Part shown: positions 1 to 8,966 of the stretch, one piece after another
Layout of the letters: each line of letters opens with the position of its first letter
How positions within the stretch are numbered: position 1 is the stretch's first letter
NCBI RefSeq assembly: GCF_000143885.2
Contig: NC_018581.1
Location: 4,278,001-4,342,000 of the forward strand
Length of the DNA: 64,000 bases
Source: Gordonia sp. KTR9
Lineage (GTDB): Bacteria > Actinomycetota > Actinomycetes > Mycobacteriales > Mycobacteriaceae
Direction of reading: 5' to 3'
Notes under the pieces: model-generated
What the model was told of the DNA's origin: nothing
The model's input: only the letters and a program-made list of their open reading frames with translations
The model's database searches: none
Made by a program: the position numbers and the translations under genes

Positions 1-12
1 AATGGTCGACAT
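1..12 (-). CDS. rplW: 50S ribosomal protein L23, first codons only (truncated by window edge)
   Basis: An ATG on the minus strand at 12-10 opens a frame reading M-S-T-I before the window ends. It begins 1 nt beyond the rplD stop, exactly where rplW sits in the S10 operon of actinobacteria (rpsJ-rplC-rplD-rplW). The four residues fit the usual start of actinobacterial L23. The call rests mainly on operon position. Confidence 0.6.
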
Positions 13-13
13 G

Positions 14-703
14 TCAGGCCTCCTCTGCTGTCTTCTCGACGGCAGCCTTGGCATCCGCCGTGTTCTGCTCGATGAAGGCATTGAGCGTCTCGACGCTGAA
101 CACCACCTCGTCCGAGTCGAGGACGTCGTAGGTGTTGAGCTGATCCGGCGCGATCGGCAGCACGTTCTGCAGGTTCGCCACGCTCAGCCACGCCGTCAGG
201 TCCTCGCGGCCGAGGACGACCAGGAACTTGCGACGATCGGAGAGGCTCTCCAGGAACTGGCGCGCCGACTTGGTCGAGGGCTGCTGCCCCGAGACCAGTT
301 CGGTGATCACGTGGATGCGCTCGTTGCGAGCGCGGTCGCTCAGCGCACCGCGCAGGGCGGCCGCCTTCATCTTCTTCGGTGTGCGCTGGCTGTAGTCGCG
401 CGGCTGCGGGCCGTGGACGGTGCCACCACCGGTGAACTGCGGCGCGCGGTTCGAGCCCTGACGCGCACGGCCGGTGCCCTTCTGGCGGTACGGCTTGGCG
501 CCACCGCCGCGGACCTCGCCGCGGGTCTTGGTGGAGTGCGTGCCCTGGCGTGCCGCGGCCTGCTGGGCCACGACGACCTGGTGCATCAGCGCGATGTTGG
601 CCGGGGCGTCGAAGAGTGCGGCGGGCAGGTCAACGGTTCCGTTGGTCTTGCCGTCGGCGGTCTTGACGTCCAGCGTCAGCTTCGTAGCGGTCTCGGTGCT
701 CAC
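14..703 (-). CDS. rplD: 50S ribosomal protein L4
   Basis: This 229-aa protein is a large-subunit component whose extended loop lines the peptide exit tunnel. The loop is visible around residues 60-95, with the conserved [19 protein letters not shown] stretch. The C-terminal half (HVITEL, KFLVVLG) has the normal L4 fold signature. The start is GTG at 703-701 and overlaps the rplC stop in a GTGA arrangement, so translation is coupled. It is the third gene of the minus-strand S10 operon. Length and sequence are normal for Mycobacteriales. Confidence 0.97.
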   Translation of the reverse strand: MSTETATKLTLDVKTADGKTNGTVDLPAALFDAPANIALMHQVVVAQQAAARQGTHSTKTRGEVRGGGAKPYRQKGTGRARQGSNRAPQFTGGGTVHGPQPRDYSQRTPKKMKAAALRGALSDRARNERIHVITELVSGQQPSTKSARQFLESLSDRRKFLVVLGREDLTAWLSVANLQNVLPIAPDQLNTYDVLDSDEVVFSVETLNAFIEQNTADAKAAVEKTAEEA

Positions 704-1356
704 TTGGCACCACCCTTCACTGCGTCGCGAACCATCACGATGCCGCCCTTGCGACCCGGGATCGCTCCCTTGATCAGCAGGAGACCGGCCTCGGCGTCCA
801 CCTTGTGGACGGTGAGGTTCTGCGTGGTCACCTTGTCGTTACCCATGCGGCCTGCCATGCGCATGCCCTTGAACACACGACCCGGGGTGGCGCAGCCACC
901 GATCGAGCCCGGTGCGCGGTGCACACGGTGGGCACCGTGGCTGGCGCCCAGACCGGCGAAGCCGTGGCGCTTCATGACGCCGGCGAAACCCTTGCCCTTC
1001 GAGGTGCCGGTGACGTCGACCAGCGCGCCGTCGGCGAAGATCTCGGCGGTCAGTTCCTGACCGACCTCGAACTCGCTGATGTCGTTGACGCGGATCTCGG
1101 CCAGGTGGCGGCGCGGGGTGACCCCGGCCTTGCTGTACTGGCCGGCGACCGGCTTGGTCACCTTGCGGGGATCGATCGCGCCGTAGGCGAGCTGGACGGC
1201 GGTGTAGCCGTCACGGTCCGCGCTGCGGAGCTGGGTGATCACGTTCGGGCCGGCCTGGATGACAGTGACCGGGACGACGCGGTTGTTCTCGTCGAAGACC
1301 TGGGTCATGCCGAGCTTGGTGCCCAGGATTCCCTTGGTCGAACTCTGATTGCTCAT
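700..1356 (-). CDS. rplC: 50S ribosomal protein L3
   Basis: This 218-aa protein is L3, an early assembly protein near the peptidyl transferase centre. Diagnostic segments are TKLGMTQVF at residues about 13-21, the signature [17 protein letters not shown] in the middle, and [20 protein letters not shown] in the loop that approaches the 23S rRNA catalytic core. The start is ATG at 1356. The gene lies 19 nt after the rpsJ stop and its own stop overlaps the rplD GTG start, so rpsJ-rplC-rplD form one transcript. Confidence 0.97.
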   Translation of the reverse strand: MSNQSSTKGILGTKLGMTQVFDENNRVVPVTVIQAGPNVITQLRSADRDGYTAVQLAYGAIDPRKVTKPVAGQYSKAGVTPRRHLAEIRVNDISEFEVGQELTAEIFADGALVDVTGTSKGKGFAGVMKRHGFAGLGASHGAHRVHRAPGSIGGCATPGRVFKGMRMAGRMGNDKVTTQNLTVHKVDAEAGLLLIKGAIPGRKGGIVMVRDAVKGGAK

Positions 1357-1375
1357 GATTTATCTCGCCCCCGTC

Positions 1376-1681
1376 CTACTGGATGTTGACGTCGACGCTG
1401 GCCGGGAGGTCGATGCGCATCAGCGCGTCGACCGTCTTCGGTGTCGGGTCGAGGATGTCGATGAGTCGCTTGTGGGTACGCATCTCGAAATGTTCGCGGC
1501 TGTCCTTGTACTTGTGCGGCGAACGGATGACGCAGTACACGTTCTTCTCGGTGGGCAATGGCACCGGGCCGACGACGCGTGCCCCGGTACGGGTCACGGT
1601 CTCCACGATCTTGCGCGCCGAAGCGTCGATCGCCTCGTGGTCGTAGGCCTTGAGCCTGATGCGGATCTTTTGTCCCGCCAC
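1376..1681 (-). CDS. rpsJ: 30S ribosomal protein S10 / NusE
   Basis: The protein is 101 aa, reads [19 protein letters not shown] at its N terminus and ends ASVDVNIQ, which is essentially the textbook actinobacterial S10. The frame is open further upstream, but the GTG at 1681 is chosen because it gives the exact family length and N terminus. S10 also acts as NusE in transcription antitermination. It is the first gene of the S10 operon and is preceded by a gene-free leader of about 400 nt that holds a candidate promoter and an inverted repeat. Confidence 0.97.
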   Translation of the reverse strand: MAGQKIRIRLKAYDHEAIDASARKIVETVTRTGARVVGPVPLPTEKNVYCVIRSPHKYKDSREHFEMRTHKRLIDILDPTPKTVDALMRIDLPASVDVNIQ

Positions 1682-1812
1682 GCTGTGTCCTCTTCCGTCA
1701 GTTGTTCTCGACAGACAAACACCGCGTGATCCGGACCGAGCTCTCGCCGGCTGAGCACATGACCACCGTGTGAGATACGGCAATCGACGCTGTTCATCTG
1801 TCGTTGTACGTT

Positions 1813-1832
1813 GGCTCGTACCTGTACGAGCC
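1813..1832. repeat. Perfect 9-bp inverted repeat in the S10 leader
   Basis: GGCTCGTAC (1813-1821), a 2-nt centre CT and GTACGAGCC (1824-1832) form a perfect dyad about 130 nt upstream of the rpsJ start. If the leader is transcribed, the RNA could form an 8-bp stem. As DNA it looks like an operator. Its function is unknown. Confidence 0.7.
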
Positions 1833-2000
1833 TGGTTGCTCCGGCACCCGCAGTCGGGCGTGTCGGGACCGTGAACCGATATCGGCGCACGCGTTACACG
1901 CCCAGTCCCCGTAGACCGGGCCTGGGAGTCATTCACCTGTCCGCGACCGCTGGGCTGGCACACGGCACAACCTGCGTCCGCCGGTCAAGGCAACCCGAAC

Positions 2001-2029
2001 AGTATGCATCAGGTCGGGAGCACGATCAA
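2001..2029 (-). promoter_or_regulatory. Candidate S10 operon promoter
   Basis: On the minus strand TTGATC (2029-2024) lies 17 nt before CATACT (2006-2001), a fair SigA-like -35/-10 pair. Transcription from here would give rpsJ a leader of roughly 310 nt. The -10 lacks the preferred first T, so the call is tentative. Confidence 0.35.
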
Positions 2030-2085
2030 ATCCACGCCGGACGCCGACACCGGGGAATGAACTGACTCATGAGTAAGATACCGGC

Positions 2086-2562
2086 ATGAGTTCGACGAAC
2101 CCCACCTTCGCCCTGCGCAAGAGGCTGCCGGCCAATCCTCTCGGGAACGTTCTGTTCTCCCTCGGGATGGTCGCGAAGGTCCCCTACTTCGGCACCGTCC
2201 TACCGCTCGTCCAGGAGATGGAGCCCGGCTACTGCAAGGTCACCGCGCCCAACTGGTTCGGTGTCCACAACCACATCGGCACCTTCCACGCGATCGCCGC
2301 CTGCAATCTCGCCGAGGCCGCGATGGGGATGCTGATGGAGGCCACCACACCGACGTCCCATCGCTGGATACCCAAGGCGATGCAGACGAGCTACCTGACC
2401 AAGGCGACGACGCGCTTGACCGCCGAGGCGCGGCTCGCCGAGCCCGTCGACTTCGATGCCATCACCGCCGGCACCGACGTCACCGTGTCGGTGAGCATCG
2501 TCGACACCAGGGGCGTGGAGGTCGTGCACTGCGACATCACCACGTGGGTGACCCCGAAGTAG
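2086..2562 (+). CDS. DUF4442-type hotdog-fold protein (putative thioesterase)
   Basis: This 158-aa protein resembles the DUF4442 branch of hotdog-fold thioesterases. It has a long N-terminal helix region (KRLPANPLGN), then a WFGVHNHIGTFHAIAACNLAE segment typical of the helix that carries the substrate pocket, and a C-terminal beta-sheet (VEVVHCDITTWV). A role in acyl-CoA hydrolysis is inferred from the family; no substrate can be named. A TAAGAT -10-like box lies 6 nt before the ATG, so the mRNA may be leaderless. It is divergent from rpsJ. Confidence 0.8.
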   Translation: MSSTNPTFALRKRLPANPLGNVLFSLGMVAKVPYFGTVLPLVQEMEPGYCKVTAPNWFGVHNHIGTFHAIAACNLAEAAMGMLMEATTPTSHRWIPKAMQTSYLTKATTRLTAEARLAEPVDFDAITAGTDVTVSVSIVDTRGVEVVHCDITTWVTPK

Positions 2563-2683
2563 CGGCCCCCGCCCGGGGTGCCGTCGGGCCCCCGGCCTCC
2601 TAGGGTGGGAGGATGCCTCCGCCCGGTGCGCCAGAGCACCAGTGGCATCGGAGTGCGGCAGCGACGAGGAGGACCAGCGACCC

Positions 2684-4483
2684 ATGTGCGGAATCTGCGG
2701 TGAGATCCGGTTCGACGGCACGGCCCCGGATGTCTCGGCTGTCGATGCCATGACCTGCGAGATGACCCGCCGAGGCCCCGACGGCTCCGGCGTCTTCTCG
2801 AAAGGTTCTGTCGCGCTGGGCCATCGGCGCCTGAAGATCATCGACCTGACCGAGAAGGGCAGTCAGCCGATGATCGACCCGACGCTCGGCCTCGCCCTGG
2901 TGTTCAACGGCTGCATCTACAACCACCACGAACTGCGCGCCGAACTGGAGGGCAAGGGTTACACCTTCTTCTCCCACGCCGACAGCGAGGTCATCCTCAA
3001 GGCGTTCCACGCCTGGGGTCCCGATTGCGTCGACCACTTCATGGGCATGTTCGCCTTCGCGATCGTCGACACCGACACCGGCGTGGTCACTCTCGGCCGC
3101 GACCGGCTCGGCATCAAGCCGCTCTACCTCGCCGACACCCCCGGGCGCCTCCGGTTCGCCTCGTCGGTGCAGGCGCTGCTGTGCGCCGGTGACGTCGACA
3201 CCTCGATCGATCGCGTGGCGCTGCACCATTACTTCAGCTTCCACGCCGTCGTGCCGGCGCCCCACACGATCTACAACGGCATCCGAAAGCTCCCGCCCGC
3301 GACGGTTCTGACGATCCGGCCCGACGGCCGGCGTACCGAACGCCGCTACTGGGAACCGGCGTTCGAGCCGCACCCCGACCGCCGGGACTGGGACGAGAAG
3401 CGGTGGCAGCACGAGCTGCTCGACTCGCTGCGGACCTCGGTGCGCAGGCGCATGGTCGCCGACGTACCCGTCGGGGTGCTGCTGTCCGGCGGCGTCGACT
3501 CCTCACTCGTCGTCGCCCTGCTCGCCGAACAGGGCCAGACCGACCTCGCCACCTTCAGCATCGGATTCGACTCCGCGGCCGGAGAATCGGGAGACGAGTA
3601 CGCCTATTCCGATCTCATCGCAGACACCTTCGGCACCGACCACCACAAGATCCACATCGGGACCGACCGGTTGTTGCCCGCGATCCCGGACACGGTCGCG
3701 GCCATGGGTGAACCGATGGTCAGCCACGACTGCGTCGCGTTCTATCTCCTCTCGCAGGAGGTCAGCAAGTCCATCAAGGTCGTCCAGTCCGGGCAGGGCG
3801 CCGACGAGATCCTCGGCGGGTACAGCTGGTATCCCCCACTTCTCGACGTGACCCGCGAGAAGACGACGCGCGCCTATGCCGACGTCTTCTTCGACCGCGA
3901 CGACGTCGACATCCGCGGCATCCTCGCCGACGACTATCTCCCCGAGGCCGGTTACGACCCCAGCTTCGAGTTCGCCTCGGCCCATCAGTCCGCACCGGGC
4001 GCCGCGACCGCCGTCGACGCGGCGCTTCGCCTCGACACCACCGTCATGCTCGTCGACGACCCGGTGAAGCGCGTCGACACGATGACGATGGCGTGGGGAC
4101 TCGAAGCCCGCGTCCCGTTCCTCGATCACGAGTTCGTCGAACTGGCCGCCACCTGTCCCCCCGATCTCAAGCTCGCGCACGGCGGCAAGGGCGTGCTCAA
4201 GGAGGCGAGCCGGGCGCTGCTGCCGTCGGCCGTCATCGACCGCACGAAGGGTTACTTCCCGGTGCCGGGGATCCGCCACCTCACCGGCGGTGTCCTCGAC
4301 CTCGTCTCGGACACGCTGCGATCCAAGGCCGCCCGCGACCGTGGGTTGTACCGGCCGGCGGCGCTCGATCGACTCTTCGCCGACCCCAACCGGATTCGCA
4401 CCAGGCTCGACGGCAACGAGCTGTGGCAGGTCGCGCTCCTCGAGATGTGGTTGCAGACCATGGAAGCGAACGCACGACGGTGA
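2684..4483 (+). CDS. Asparagine-synthase-family amidotransferase, N-acetylglutaminylglutamine (NAGGN) type
   Basis: The protein is 599 aa. Translation starts at MCGICGEIRFDG, which exposes the catalytic Cys2 of the class II glutaminase; a GACGAGGAGGACC ribosome site precedes it. Further glutaminase motifs are ALGHRRLKIIDL and FNGCIYNHHEL. The synthetase half has the PP loop SGGVDSS near residues 267-273 and SGQGADEILGGYSWY. The overall sequence, especially the MCG.xGE.RFDG start and the LGHRRLKI.DL block, resembles amidotransferases of the NAGGN osmolyte system more than AsnB. However, no NAGGN synthetase or M42 peptidase gene is beside it. Its stop overlaps the next start (GTGA), so it is coupled to an S9 peptidase. 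It could still be a true asparagine synthetase. Confidence 0.85.
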   Translation: MCGICGEIRFDGTAPDVSAVDAMTCEMTRRGPDGSGVFSKGSVALGHRRLKIIDLTEKGSQPMIDPTLGLALVFNGCIYNHHELRAELEGKGYTFFSHADSEVILKAFHAWGPDCVDHFMGMFAFAIVDTDTGVVTLGRDRLGIKPLYLADTPGRLRFASSVQALLCAGDVDTSIDRVALHHYFSFHAVVPAPHTIYNGIRKLPPATVLTIRPDGRRTERRYWEPAFEPHPDRRDWDEKRWQHELLDSLRTSVRRRMVADVPVGVLLSGGVDSSLVVALLAEQGQTDLATFSIGFDSAAGESGDEYAYSDLIADTFGTDHHKIHIGTDRLLPAIPDTVAAMGEPMVSHDCVAFYLLSQEVSKSIKVVQSGQGADEILGGYSWYPPLLDVTREKTTRAYADVFFDRDDVDIRGILADDYLPEAGYDPSFEFASAHQSAPGAATAVDAALRLDTTVMLVDDPVKRVDTMTMAWGLEARVPFLDHEFVELAATCPPDLKLAHGGKGVLKEASRALLPSAVIDRTKGYFPVPGIRHLTGGVLDLVSDTLRSKAARDRGLYRPAALDRLFADPNRIRTRLDGNELWQVALLEMWLQTMEANARR

Positions 4484-6393
4484 CCTCGCTGCGTTTCGAC
4501 GACCGCGGATGGAAGACCTACGGCGCCTCGCTCTCGCCTGACGGGAGCGCGTTCGCCTACATCGTCGACGAAGGGACGGGGTATCCACGGGCCGCGCAGC
4601 GCTCGCTCTCCCGGGACGGTGTCGGCGAGTTGCGGTGGGTCAAGCTGCGGTCCACCGGGCCCGTCCGGAAGGTGGTGCACTCGACCGACGGTCGCTGGCT
4701 GGCCGTGGAGATCGCCCCCAGCGGCGGCGAGCACCACCAGGTCTGGGTCGTCACGACAGATCCCGACGACGACACCGCCCACCGCATCGCGGCGACGCGG
4801 CCCGACGGCCGCTCGTTCGGCACCGTGGGTCTCGTCGGATGGGACACCGATTGGGTTCTCATCACGGCCATCGACACCGACGGCACCTCCCACGCCCTAC
4901 GCGTCCATCCGGGAACCGCGACGACACTCACCCTGGATCAGCGCGTCGGCAGTGTGCTCATCGACTCGTGGAAGGGCGCCACCCTCGTCCGGGTCGGTCC
5001 GCGCGGTTACCACGACATGTTGCTGCTGCGCCGTCAGCCCGACTCGGGCGACGACGAGATCTCGATGACCCCTCTCCTACCGCAGGATCCAGGCGCGGTC
5101 ACCGATCAGGGCTACGTCCTCGATCAGGGTTTCGACCACTCTTCACTGGTCTTCGTGCACGCCCCGAACGAACCGACACGCGACCTCGACAGCGTCCAGG
5201 CGCTGGTGCGCAGCGACTTCGACGCCAAGTTCCCACGACTCCTCGGTGTCGAGGTCAGCAAGTTCGGGGTGCGGTTCCGGGTGATGGCCCAGCGCGTCGA
5301 CATCGGACTCGATGAGTTCGCGGTCAGCCACGACCAGTCGACCGTCGCGCTGCTGTGGAATGTCCAGGGGCGCAGCGAGCTGCAGATCATGACCCTGCCC
5401 GATCAGACCCTGCACCCACCCATCGACCTGCCCGGCGAGGTGGCCTCCGACCTCTCCATCAGTGCGGCGGGTTCGGTGGTGACCGTGACGGTGTCGAGTC
5501 CGCAACATTCCCCCCTGGTCCACCTCGTCGATGTCGCCAACCGGGCCGTGTATCCCGTCCGCGACGACGTCATCACGGGTGAGGGACCCTCGTGCCTGCT
5601 CCGGCCCGAACTCCTCGAGTTCTCCGCGCGCGACGGTATGCCGCTGTCCGGCTTCCTGTTCCGCGCGCGAGACAAGACGGGTTCGGTGACGCCGGGTCCC
5701 ACCCTCCTGTACTTCCACGGCGGCCCCGAGGGGCAGTCGCGACCGGATTACCAGTTCCTGTTCGGCCCGCTCGTCGACGCCGGGATCACGGTCTTCGCCG
5801 CGAACGTCCGCGGGTCGTCGGGATACGGCCGGCTGTTCGCCCATGCCGACGACCGGTACGGGCGGTACGCCGGGATCAACGACGCCGCGGACTGCGCGGA
5901 GTTCCTGTGCCGACAGGGAATCGCCGACCCCGATGCGGTGTACTGCTCGGGTCGTTCCTACGGCGGCTATCTCACGCTGGCATGCCTCACGTTCCACCCC
6001 GAGCTGTTCGCCGCCGGGATCGCGATCTGCGGCATGAGTGACCTCGAATCGTTCTTCCGCAACACCGAACCGTGGATCGCGGTCGCGGCCTACACCAAGT
6101 ACGGGCATCCCGAGTCCGACCGGGAACTTCTCGCCGACCTCTCGCCGATCCACCGGATCGACGCGGTCCGCGCACCACTGCTCGTCGTCCACGGGGCGCA
6201 CGACACCAACGTCCCGGTGAGCGAGTCGCAGCAGATCGTCGCCGAACTCCAGGCACGCGGGGCGGTGGCCGAGATGCTGATGTTCGACGACGAAGGTCAC
6301 GAGATCGTCAAGCGACACAATCAGCATCGGCTCACCGAGGCGGTGGCCGACTGGATCGCGCGCCACCCGTCCCGCCCCGGATCGTCGCGATGA
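4480..6393 (+). CDS. S9 family (prolyl oligopeptidase-like) serine peptidase
   Basis: This 637-aa protein has an N-terminal beta-propeller-like region (about residues 1-370) and a C-terminal alpha/beta hydrolase domain. The catalytic triad is visible: Ser493 in GRSYGG, Asp575 in HGAHDTNVP and His607 in DDEGHE. The oxyanion loop is YFHGGPEG. The start is GTG at 4480, overlapping the amidotransferase stop, and the stop overlaps the GntR ATG, so three genes are translationally coupled. No signal peptide is seen, so it is cytoplasmic. S9 enzymes cleave short peptides or aminoacyl amides; the pairing with an amidotransferase suggests a shared small peptide or amide substrate, but this is inference. 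Confidence 0.9.
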   Translation: MTSLRFDDRGWKTYGASLSPDGSAFAYIVDEGTGYPRAAQRSLSRDGVGELRWVKLRSTGPVRKVVHSTDGRWLAVEIAPSGGEHHQVWVVTTDPDDDTAHRIAATRPDGRSFGTVGLVGWDTDWVLITAIDTDGTSHALRVHPGTATTLTLDQRVGSVLIDSWKGATLVRVGPRGYHDMLLLRRQPDSGDDEISMTPLLPQDPGAVTDQGYVLDQGFDHSSLVFVHAPNEPTRDLDSVQALVRSDFDAKFPRLLGVEVSKFGVRFRVMAQRVDIGLDEFAVSHDQSTVALLWNVQGRSELQIMTLPDQTLHPPIDLPGEVASDLSISAAGSVVTVTVSSPQHSPLVHLVDVANRAVYPVRDDVITGEGPSCLLRPELLEFSARDGMPLSGFLFRARDKTGSVTPGPTLLYFHGGPEGQSRPDYQFLFGPLVDAGITVFAANVRGSSGYGRLFAHADDRYGRYAGINDAADCAEFLCRQGIADPDAVYCSGRSYGGYLTLACLTFHPELFAAGIAICGMSDLESFFRNTEPWIAVAAYTKYGHPESDRELLADLSPIHRIDAVRAPLLVVHGAHDTNVPVSESQQIVAELQARGAVAEMLMFDDEGHEIVKRHNQHRLTEAVADWIARHPSRPGSSR

Positions 6394-7094
6394 ACCGGCG
6401 CATGACCGACCGGCTGCTGGATCAGCTCGCCGAGACGCGCACCGGCAACGCACGTGCGAACGTGCTGGAGGAGATGCGTCGGTTGATCCTGTCCGGCGGC
6501 GCGCCGCCTGGCACCCAGCTCCCACCCGGCGAGATCGCCGACGCTTTCGACGTCAGCCCGATCCCGGTCCGCGAGGCGCTGAAAACCCTTGTCGGCGAGG
6601 GCCTCGTGGTCCACCGGCAGGGGGTCGGATATCGCGTGAGTCAACTGTCCACCGAGGAGCTGCGCGAGATCTACTTCGTCCGTGGCACCCTGGAACAGGC
6701 CGCGCTCGCCCGATCGGTCGGCCTCATCGACGAGTCGTCGTTGCAGACCGCCCGCGCCCGTCACGCGGAATTGCTGGCCGCGGTGAAGTTCAACGACGGC
6801 AAGGCGTTTCACGACATCTCTCGGGAGTTCCACCGCGCGCTGACCGCGCCGTGCGCGATGCCACGCTTGCTCAACATGTTCGAGGCGACCTGGAACCTCA
6901 CCGAACCGTTCCAGGTGATGAGATCGGTGACAGCCGATACCCAGAACGCACTCAACACCGACCACGCCGACCTGCTCGCGGCGTTCGCCGACCGTGACAC
7001 CGCGTCGGTCCTCGACGTCGCCCGTCGTCATCACCAGCGCCTCGAGAGCGCCGTCATCGAGACCGCCGCACTCCTCGACGTCCGCCACGACTGA
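6390..7094 (+). CDS. GntR family transcriptional regulator (FadR/FCD subfamily)
   Basis: The protein is 234 aa. An N-terminal winged helix-turn-helix spans about residues 25-90 (ILSGGAPPGTQLPPGEIAD ... SPIPVREALKTLVGEGLV). It is followed by an all-helical FCD ligand domain with the expected histidines (HDISREFHRAL). The ATG overlaps the peptidase stop (ATGA). It probably controls the amidotransferase-peptidase genes and perhaps the NCS1 permease that follows after 132 nt. The ligand is unknown; amino acids, small organic acids and nucleobase breakdown products are common for FCD proteins. Confidence 0.9.
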   Translation: MNRRMTDRLLDQLAETRTGNARANVLEEMRRLILSGGAPPGTQLPPGEIADAFDVSPIPVREALKTLVGEGLVVHRQGVGYRVSQLSTEELREIYFVRGTLEQAALARSVGLIDESSLQTARARHAELLAAVKFNDGKAFHDISREFHRALTAPCAMPRLLNMFEATWNLTEPFQVMRSVTADTQNALNTDHADLLAAFADRDTASVLDVARRHHQRLESAVIETAALLDVRHD

Positions 7095-7226
7095 CACCCG
7101 GGTCATCCCCGGCGGAATATATCTGCCAGTTCATCGTGGGGTAACAAAGCGTTCCTACATTCTTCCCATCAGCGCCGCCAGCACGACATCCGACCCCCAC
7201 CGCTGATCGGAAGACCAGGAGCACCC

Positions 7227-8876
7227 ATGTCCACACCGCCCACCGGGAACCCCGGGCCGTCGCCTGCGGCCCCGTCGGTTGCGTCCCACTCCGGCGCCGC
7301 CGGCGAGAGCGTCATCAAGTCCACGTATGACGACCGGCTCACCAACACCGATCTCGCGCCACTGAAAGAACAGAAGTGGACGTGGTACAACATCTTCGCC
7401 TTCTGGATGTCCGACGTGCACAGCGTCGGTGGATACGTGTTCGCGGGCAGCCTCTTCGCCCTGGGCATCGCGGCGTGGCAGGTCCTCGTCGCACTCCTGG
7501 TGGGCATCATCGCCGTCAACCTCCTGTGCAACCTGGTCGCCAAGCCCTCGCAGCTGGCCGGCGTCCCCTACCCCGTGACCACCCGGGTGTCCTTCGGCGT
7601 CAAGGGCGCGAACATCCCGGCGATCATCCGCGGCGTGATCGCGGTCGTCTGGTACGGCATCCAGACCTACCTGGCGTCGGTCGCCTTCGGCCTGCTGGCG
7701 CTGAAGTTCTGGCCGGGCCTCGAACCCTGGGGCGACGTCGAGCAGCACGGCTTCCTGGGCCTGTCCGCGCTGGGCTGGGCCGGCTTCATCCTCATGTGGG
7801 TCCTGCAGGCCCTCGTCTTCTGGAACGGCATGGAGACGATCCGCAAGTTCATCGACTTCTGCGGTCCCGCAGTGTATGTCGTGATGATCGCGCTGGCGGC
7901 CTACCTCGTCGTCGAGGCCGGGTGGGACAACGTGAGCCTCGACCTGTCGGTCGGCGACGGGCTCTCCGGCTGGTCGTCGATCACGATGATGATCAGCGCG
8001 TTCGCGCTCGTGGTCTCGTACTTCTCCGGACCGATGCTCAACTTCGGTGACTTCTCGCGCTACGGCCGCACCTTCGGCGAGGTCAAGAAGGGCAACTTCT
8101 GGGGACTCCCGGTCAATTTCCTCTTCTTCTCACTCCTGGTGGTGTGCACGGTGTCTGCCGCGGTCACCGTCATCGGTACCGACGAGGACGGCAACATCAT
8201 CACCGATCCGGTCCACATCGTCGATCGCATCGACAACACCACCGCGGCGGTGCTCGGCGTGCTCACCTTCGCCATCGCCACGATCGGCATCAACATCGTC
8301 GCGAACTTCGTCTCGCCTGCCTTCGACTTCTCGAATGTGGCGCCCACCAAGATCAGCTGGCGGACCGGCGGCATGATCGCCGCGGTCGGCTCGGTGCTGA
8401 TCACCCCGTGGAATCTCTTCAACAATCCCACCGCCATCCACTACACGATGGACACCCTCGGCGCGGTCATCGGTCCGCTGTTCGGCATCCTGATCGCCGA
8501 CTTCTACCTCATCAAGAAGCAACGGATCGAGGTCGACGATCTGTTCACGATGGAGCCCGAGGGCACCTACTGGTACCGCAACGGCTGGAACCCGGTTGCC
8601 GTGGGCGCCACCATCATCGCGTCGGTGCTCCCCATCAGCGTCGTCATCTTCGGCACGGTGTACCAGGCCAGCTTCACCTGGTTCATGGGCGCCGCTGCGG
8701 GCATGCTCCTCTACTGGCTCGGGATGAAATTCGTGCCGGCGCACCTGATCTACGGACGCGCGGCGATCGCGCGGATGACCGGCGACATCGAGGTGACCGA
8801 CACGCAGGCCGCCCCCGACGGCCCGGTGGCCGCGGAGTCCGCGTCCGCCGTTCCGGAGGGCAGCGCACGCAGCTGA
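7227..8876 (+). CDS. NCS1 family nucleobase/hydantoin-type cation symporter
   Basis: This 549-aa inner-membrane transporter has about 12 predicted hydrophobic helices. NCS1 features include the N-terminal NTDLAPLKEQKWTWYNIFAFWMSD region, where the substrate-facing helix 1 begins, and a conserved central GPMLNFGDFSRYG segment. Homologues import purines, cytosine, allantoin, uracil or hydantoins; the exact substrate cannot be read from sequence. It follows the GntR gene on the same strand and is closed by a strong hairpin terminator at 8891-8927. The long, Pro/Ala-rich N and C termini are presumably cytoplasmic tails. Confidence 0.9.
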   Translation: MSTPPTGNPGPSPAAPSVASHSGAAGESVIKSTYDDRLTNTDLAPLKEQKWTWYNIFAFWMSDVHSVGGYVFAGSLFALGIAAWQVLVALLVGIIAVNLLCNLVAKPSQLAGVPYPVTTRVSFGVKGANIPAIIRGVIAVVWYGIQTYLASVAFGLLALKFWPGLEPWGDVEQHGFLGLSALGWAGFILMWVLQALVFWNGMETIRKFIDFCGPAVYVVMIALAAYLVVEAGWDNVSLDLSVGDGLSGWSSITMMISAFALVVSYFSGPMLNFGDFSRYGRTFGEVKKGNFWGLPVNFLFFSLLVVCTVSAAVTVIGTDEDGNIITDPVHIVDRIDNTTAAVLGVLTFAIATIGINIVANFVSPAFDFSNVAPTKISWRTGGMIAAVGSVLITPWNLFNNPTAIHYTMDTLGAVIGPLFGILIADFYLIKKQRIEVDDLFTMEPEGTYWYRNGWNPVAVGATIIASVLPISVVIFGTVYQASFTWFMGAAAGMLLYWLGMKFVPAHLIYGRAAIARMTGDIEVTDTQAAPDGPVAAESASAVPEGSARS

Positions 8877-8890
8877 CGCACTGGTGAACG

Positions 8891-8927
8891 ACCGGGCCGC
8901 GCGAGGACATCGCGCGGCCCGGTCTTT
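8891..8927 (+). terminator. Rho-independent terminator after the NCS1 permease
   Basis: ACCGGGCCGCGCGA (8891-8904), loop GGACA, and the exact complement TCGCGCGGCCCGGT (8910-8923) are followed by CTTTT. The 14-bp GC-rich stem plus T-run is a classic intrinsic terminator, 14 nt after the permease stop. Confidence 0.9.
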
Positions 8928-8966
8928 TGTCGGTGTCCGTGTGATGTCGACCGGGCACCACCTCGT

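Larger units (their letters stand above)
1682..2085. other. Intergenic region: S10 operon leader and divergent promoter zone
   Basis: No gene is supported in this 404-nt stretch between rpsJ (minus) and the hotdog protein (plus). It holds a 9-bp inverted repeat, GGCTCGTAC-CT-GTACGAGCC, at 1813-1832. It also holds a candidate minus-strand promoter at 2001-2029 and the palindrome ACTCATGAGT at 2065-2074 that overlaps a possible plus-strand -10 box (TAAGAT, 2074-2079). Small open frames here have no recognisable protein content. Confidence 0.6.

Noticed and set aside
2684..4483. Ordinary asparagine synthetase AsnB as first-choice name
   Set aside because: The N-terminal and central blocks resemble NAGGN amidotransferases more closely; kept only as an alternative.
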